A stretch of DNA of 64,000 nucleotides from Sialis fuliginosa (taxonomy: Eukaryota; Arthropoda; Insecta; Megaloptera; Sialidae): positions 9,808,267 to 9,872,266 of the forward strand of contig OY540809.1 in NCBI GenBank assembly GCA_961205875.1, written 5' to 3'. Positions within the stretch are counted from its first letter, which is position 1; each line of letters opens with the position of its first letter. Positions 59,301-64,000 of the stretch are shown here, piece by piece. Below the pieces are notes generated by a model, which searched no databases, was not told where the DNA came from, and worked only from the letters and a program-made list of their open reading frames with translations. Position numbers and translations under genes: made by a program.

Positions 59301-59689
59301 ATTTTTTGACGATGGTAAAATAGCTATTTTTTAAAAATAATAAATTCATTTTTTGCGCTCGAAAATACAAAAGAAAAATATAGTCTGGTTAAGAGGTTAT
59401 AATTTCCATGATTTTTTGTGGGTCTGCGTTATTGATGCTTCCATATTTGCAGGTTTATAGGTATAATATTTCAAAAATACACCATAAATATATGAATGGA
59501 TTATCCGATCTACTAAAGGGTTATACCATCAATCTCAATTATGGAACAAAACATTGAATCTGTCCGTTCTCTAATTGAAACTGGTCGTTGGATAACTGTC
59601 CAAATAATAACCCAAACGTTTTTCTCGAAATAAAAAAGGGTTAACATCCGCTCTTCAGTAATCAATTAAAGTATTTAAAATATTTTTAC

Positions 59690-59950
59690 TTTTTTATACC
59701 ATTTTGACCTTCACTGAATTCATTCTGACTATTTTTGCCATGATGTCTGTATGTCTGTCTGTCGGTCTGTAAGCACTGTAACTCAAATACGAGAAATCGT
59801 AGAAGGGTGAAATTTTATATTTAAGATTAATTTTTGTCTGGGAAGAAAACCTCTTATTTTTGAAAACGATCTTTTAACCGGATACGGATGTTTACTGACG
59901 TCAATTTTTAAATTTTTCGAATTACTTTGAAACAGTGCGAATTAGAGAAA
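59690..59950 (+). repeat. REP-1 copy
   Basis: ACTTTTTTATACCATTTTGA, GCCATGATGTCTGTATGTCT, GTAAGCACTGTAACTCAAAT, GTCTGGGAAGAAAACCTC, AACCGGATACGGATGTTTAC and TTACTTTGAAACAGTGCGAA. This is the most regular copy in the window. Confidence 0.75.
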
Positions 59951-60059
59951 AATGGTCAAGTTAAAAATTGTAAGTAATGTTATTATCTATAATTTATATT
60001 CTATTCATTTTTTTCGAAAAAAAAATAATTATAATTCAAATGGTTCATAAGAAAGAAAT

Positions 60060-60205
60060 CTATAGTTTATGTCCCATTCAATTTATTCGATCTTTTATTA
60101 GATTGTCAGAAATATGTTTTAATAAAATAAGAATCACGCACACTGTTCACTGTTAGGATTACGTATAAGAAAATCCCGTGGCTCCCATGGCAGATATTTT
60201 CTATA
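60060..60205 (+). repeat. Two-copy dispersed segment, second copy
   Basis: Shares CTATAGTTTATGTCCCATT, GATTGTCAGAAATAT, TTACGTATAAGAAA and GTGGCTCCCATGGCAGATAT with 34940-35060. It carries an extra block around AATCACGCACACTGTTCACT. Confidence 0.65.
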
Positions 60206-60537
60206 TTATATTTCTGCAAATGATGAGTTGAGTGAGGGTTCTTAGAGTTAAACATTAGGCTAGTCCAACCATTCTATAGTTACAAACCCCTGTAACGAAT
60301 AATACTATAAAGAATCTGTAAATAAAATCGATTTAGAAACTTTCAGGCACCGAAACAACATTTCAACAAAATGAAAACGTTAGCGAGAGTTCAAACTAGC
60401 AACGTACAAAGACTATAGTAAACATTCCTAGTTTACACTAGGAGGGTTAAATAATGATGTTTTTGTAACCCGTTAGCTAGTTCATAAACACCATGTCCGT
60501 TTGAGTTCCGCAAACGTCAACATCCGGTCTGCAACGA

Positions 60538-60597
60538 TCCTGCCGGAAGTGAGCTGGCCGGCAGGACAAAACGTCACTGTATCCTGTAGACAGGATA
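60538..60597. other. Two adjacent hairpins
   Basis: TCCTGCCGG (60538-60546) pairs perfectly with CCGGCAGGA (60558-60566) across an 11-base loop. Then TATCCTGTAGACAGGATA (60580-60597) is a perfect palindrome apart from a two-base centre. The GC content is well above the neighbourhood. Function unknown. Confidence 0.6.
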
Positions 60598-60953
60598 ATG
60601 TCCTATTGTGGAGGCAGTAAATGGCAATCCTTGAAACCTACTGCAATGGAGTATCTCAGATATATGTAAAATGATCTATACATATGTAGTTCTAGTAGAC
60701 ATTTTTTATTTTATTTAATTTGCATACATTGTCAGTTTTTTTGCTCGCGTTACATACATTAGAAAGATCAGGAAATTGAATTATTTATTTCAAGAGTTAT
60801 TTTATTTTCTTGAAACGTATTTTAACCAATGGCGTATAAATAAGAAGACAAGTTATGGATTTTTTATTTTTGTTTGTTTGTTTTTATGTATGGTACTTTT
60901 ATTGTCTAACTTTTCTTGCATTTTTTTCGAAATAAAATCCTCATTTTTATATA

Positions 60954-61478
60954 AGGTACTGACACCAGTTATGGCCGCTATAAAAGCAAGGTTTACTGTT
61001 TTTGTGATTGACGGGCTTCTTTTTTGTGATTCTCGTGAACTCATGTTACTTATAAAACAAGTAACTCTTTATTTAATCAATTTAACTACCAAAGTCCGCA
61101 AAAATAGTTTTTTTTTTAATTATAGCCTTTTATTTTGTTTATATTTTTGCTCCAGTAATGGATAAAGTAAAACCAGTAATGAGCACGCAGTGATGGACAC
61201 TTGTTAATGATTACAAAATGATAAGTACTACGACACAAAAGGTATAAAAGAAAGAATCGTCAGATTTGAAACAATGTAATGCAGTTGCTATGATAATATA
61301 GTAGTTAATAAATAAATTATACTAATAATTAGTTTAAATGTCCACCATTTTGGCCGATTGTCATCAAATCACGCTGTAAGACAGTTAAATGTATATAGAT
61401 TAATAATTCAGAAATGGTAGTAATTAAATAACAAATATTTCTAATTCAGTACATTTAATTAAAAAATAGCCATTCCTG
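60954..61478 (+). mobile_element. MITE-1 copy 7, right tip missing
   Basis: AGGTACTGACACCAG after TA, then GCTATAAAAGCAAGGTTTAC, GATTGACGGGCTTC, CCAGTAATGAGCACGCAGTG and TCATCAAATCACGCTGTAAG. It ends at GCCATTCCTGTCATA. The 129-codon open frame across its left end (60776-61165) is a chance frame. Confidence 0.85.
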
Positions 61479-61839
61479 TCATATGAGTTTTTTTTCGAAG
61501 CGAGGAACCCCGGGGTTCCGTGAAACACAGTTTACAGATAAACTATAAATTCCAAAACTTTTTATCTTCCTACTCCTACGCTACTGAACTTATACAATCT
61601 CATATGTTATATTTAGTTATTTTTGTTTGTCATTATGATTGTAATATGTAAACAGTGTTGCTAACTTTTATGTGTAGGTACCTACACAATTAAAAACAGA
61701 TAACATAAACTTGTACTCATACAGATATGAGAATCATATTATGTGTACGCTAGAAGTTCAGAATTATGTTGCGGCTATGCAGCTATGTTACATAATATTA
61801 ATGAAATTGTGTTAGATTTTTTTTACGTATGTATACTAG

Positions 61840-62035
61840 GGTGTTTTTAAAAAAATTTTTTAGTTTTATTTTTTCGGTCCTATTGGCCTATATTTTAGCT
61901 TTGGATCAAAAATTAACTGTCCCAAAATTTCAGACTCATAGATGAAACCTCTGGACGGCGCAAACCGAGTCTTTTTCCCATTTGATTAACATAGGAAAAA
62001 TTACTTTTTTACTTACGCGTATAAGAAAGTAAAAA
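61840..62035 (+). repeat. TAGGGTGTTTTTAAA-type repeat fragment
   Basis: ACTAGGGTGTTTTTAAAAA, TTTTCGGTCCTATTGGCC, TGAAACCTCTGGACGGCGC and a TACGCGTATAAGAAAGTAAA end. The last block resembles the start of REP-1 in reverse. Confidence 0.4.
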
Positions 62036-62339
62036 TAATTGAAATATTGATATCAATCTAGTAAATTGGGGCGTTTGTTTAAAATTTTAAAACCTGATTG
62101 TATAACAAATATTTAAAAACCATTCTCTAGTTTCTATGATTTATAACTTCAGAGTTTTCTGTCACCAAACAGGAAACGTTTTTATTTATTTACCTTGCAA
62201 AAGCTCTTGCCACATCTTATGTTTTTCAACTAAGAAACTGTGAACCTAAAAATACTTACTAGGAGAACAGCAAGCGGATATTATATTTTTAACAATACCC
62301 ATTCACAAGCATGTTTGTGTACATAAAGTGTATTTAATT

Positions 62340-62485
62340 AACTTATCTCTGGTTGAGTCGCGCCCCCCTTTACGTCCGTCGACTAGCAATCAAGTTCTAC
62401 ACACGCGTAGCGGTGTCATTATCGGCTCTACGCTCACGCTCCGTATTCGCGAGACTTTCTGGCGACACGTATTTATACAATATAC
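62340..62485 (-). promoter_or_regulatory. Candidate promoter island on the minus strand
   Basis: GTATAAATA on the minus strand (TATA at 62470-62477) is followed by GC-rich sequence: GTCGCCAGAAAGTCTCGCGA, GTGAGCGTAGAGCC, GACGGACGTAAAGGGG. Its TATA context resembles the island at 56720. Same strand as the pgant exon, 15 kb upstream. No coding match. Weak evidence. Confidence 0.25.
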
Positions 62486-62622
62486 ACATATCTATGAATG
62501 TACCTACATACAATATACATGTATATTATTGTACATTAATGTGTATACATTTGTAATTGCAGGAAAATTATTTAATAAAATATGTATTTATGGAAATAAT
62601 ATATGATTTATCAAATAATATA

Positions 62623-63460
62623 AGTTACTGGCAGGTATACTGTCTTTTGGGATTGATGGGCTTGTTTTTTTGTTGTAATTATCATGAACTCTTGTTACTT
62701 ATAAATATACTGAAGTCCGCAAATATAATTTTTTTTTTTAAATAATGGCCTTTTATTTTGTTTATATTTTTTCTACAGTAATGGATAAAGTAAATTGCAC
62801 CCACTGATGGACCCTTGCTAATGATTACAAAGTGATAAGTACTGCGACACAAAAGTTATAAAATAAATAATCGAAACTTTGAAATAATATAAAGCACCCA
62901 TTGGCCGATTGTCATCAAACTAAGCTGTTTTACAGTAAAGTGTTTATGGATTATGATTGAGTAATGGCCAGGCCCGGATTTAGAAATTTGGCGCCCCTAG
63001 GCAGTTGCGAAAATTGCCGCCCCCCCTCGAAACTAACAGTTTAAGTCATAAATGTCAAAATATAAAACTCAGGATTTTTTTTTTTGGTTGCGTCAGTTTC
63101 AAATTTTATAAATTTTTATGAAGTTACATTAGGGAACATAAAAACTGAATACCCTTTTTTTTAGTCATGCTTGAGTTACATGTATAGAGAAATTATTGCT
63201 TATGGGTTGAAATTTTTACGTCTCGATTTTCGGATGGCAAACTCATCGATAATGGAATCAAAATCAAATTCAATTCCCACGAATATAACAAGTTTTCAAA
63301 GTTTCCAGTTGCCTACTCTGCCTGCATGGTAAATCCGGGCCTGGTAATGGCAGTATATATAATCAAATATCAACAAATATTTCTAATTTAGTAAATTTAA
63401 TTGATCATCATATCCCAGAGTCCAACACTGGAACATGATCCAAGATTACTGCCAGTACCG
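62623..63460 (+). mobile_element. MITE-1 copy 8, interrupted by a hAT MITE
   Basis: AGTTACTGGCAGGTATAC after TA, the GGATTGATGGGCTTG and AATGATTACAAAGTGATAAG blocks, then the hAT insertion at 62969. It resumes at GGCAGTATATATAATC and ends TACTGCCAGTACCG before TA. Confidence 0.8.
62969..63343. mobile_element. hAT-type MITE nested in MITE-1, exact 8-bp duplication
   Basis: Ends CAGGCCCGGATTTA and TAAATCCGGGCCTG are perfect 14-bp inverted repeats. GTAATGGC is duplicated on both sides (62961-62968, 63344-63351). At 375 bp it is non-coding. Confidence 0.95.
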
Positions 63461-64000
63461 TATATATAATTAACAGTTACAGCCAAAAATATAACAACCG
63501 TCGTAAATTTTACTTGTATACATATATTGTAAAATTATGAACGAAGTAAAAAATAGTAACAATATAAATCTGGAGACATTTCTTGCAACTAGTATTGTAT
63601 CTTGATGAAGGTTAGTTATGTTTGTATTGTGTTTTATAAGGAAACTTGGAGCATACGAATAAAGTTTATTGTGTAGTTTGAAGAGTGGCCGCAGAGCGTC
63701 GACTGTGTATCACTTTACTATTGTTATTTATTACTTTTATACACACTACCCGTTGTAAAACTTTCTATGAGATATATCATAATAGACCATAGGAATGTAG
63801 ATACGTCACTTCTATGAGTTATTACAAACTTTGATTGATAACATCTTTAATTTATTATATTTTATTAAATTGAATTAATTTTCATTAAGTGGCAATAAAA
63901 GTATGTTAATATTTAAAATGATAATCGATTATTATTTGCTTGATTAATTTGTTAAAAAATTTAAGAACTATTTCAAAAATATATATCTACGTATATACAA
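63461..64000. other. AT-rich end of window, no gene seen
   Basis: No element ends, exons or RNA genes recognised. Confidence 0.5.

Noticed and set aside
60776..61165. 129-codon open frame (one of the longest in the window)
   Set aside because: Its second half is simply MITE-1 read through, and the first half is hydrophobic AT-rich sequence without any motif.

Overview
This is AT-rich nuclear DNA from an animal, most likely an insect. The best clues are repeat tails of the kind common in moth and butterfly genomes: CTAGCTGTTACCCGCGACTT-type ends, runs of GTCTGTCTGTC, and CAAGTGCGAGTCG-type ends. Lepidoptera is my preferred guess, but other insects carry similar repeats. There are no operons, no ribosome-binding-site logic and no rRNA or convincing tRNA genes. 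Nearly all open frames here are chance frames in AT-rich DNA.

Only one host coding exon is convincing. It lies on the minus strand at 46906-47246, is GC-rich, and is bounded by good splice sites. It encodes the stem and the start of the catalytic region of a polypeptide N-acetylgalactosaminyltransferase (GALNT/PGANT, GT27). The other exons of that gene are not recognisable, so most of the window is probably its introns or intergenic DNA. GC-rich islands with TATA-like boxes at 32967 (+), 56720 (-) and 62470 (-) are weak promoter candidates. A fourth GC-rich island at about 41740-41965 ends in a donor-like site.

The rest is a graveyard of mobile elements. A complete Tc1-like transposon (51921-53476) has perfect 28-bp inverted ends, but its transposase is dead: catalytic Asp to Tyr, a frameshift and a nonsense codon. 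The gene also carries a 114-bp GT-AG intron-like insert. Other transposase traces are a Tigger/pogo C-terminus (about 24250-24516) and a piggyBac-like cysteine-rich C-terminus (about 40296-40565).

Non-autonomous families are abundant. MITE-1 has TA target sites and eight copies. Five hAT-type MITEs have exact or near-exact 8-bp duplications. MITE-2 has two copies of exactly 237 bp with 3-bp duplications. There are also MITE-3 (GGGGAAGAGTGG ends), MITE-4 (ATGTCCGGTATT ends), MITE-5, TTAA-flanked MITEs, and single long inverted repeats. Several are nested: FB-1 in MITE-1 at 5197, hAT in MITE-1 at 62969, and hAT beside a GGATCGGAT-type repeat at 36168.

The most interesting elements are two foldback families. 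FB-2 (49188-49346) is a 70-bp near-perfect inverted repeat whose plus strand reads as a full hammerhead self-cleaving ribozyme core. FB-1 has up to five copies, three of them with 12-14-bp target duplications, and its arms carry a related CTGAAGA...CGAAAC arrangement. Both fit non-autonomous relatives of Penelope-like retroelements, whose terminal repeats are known to carry hammerheads.
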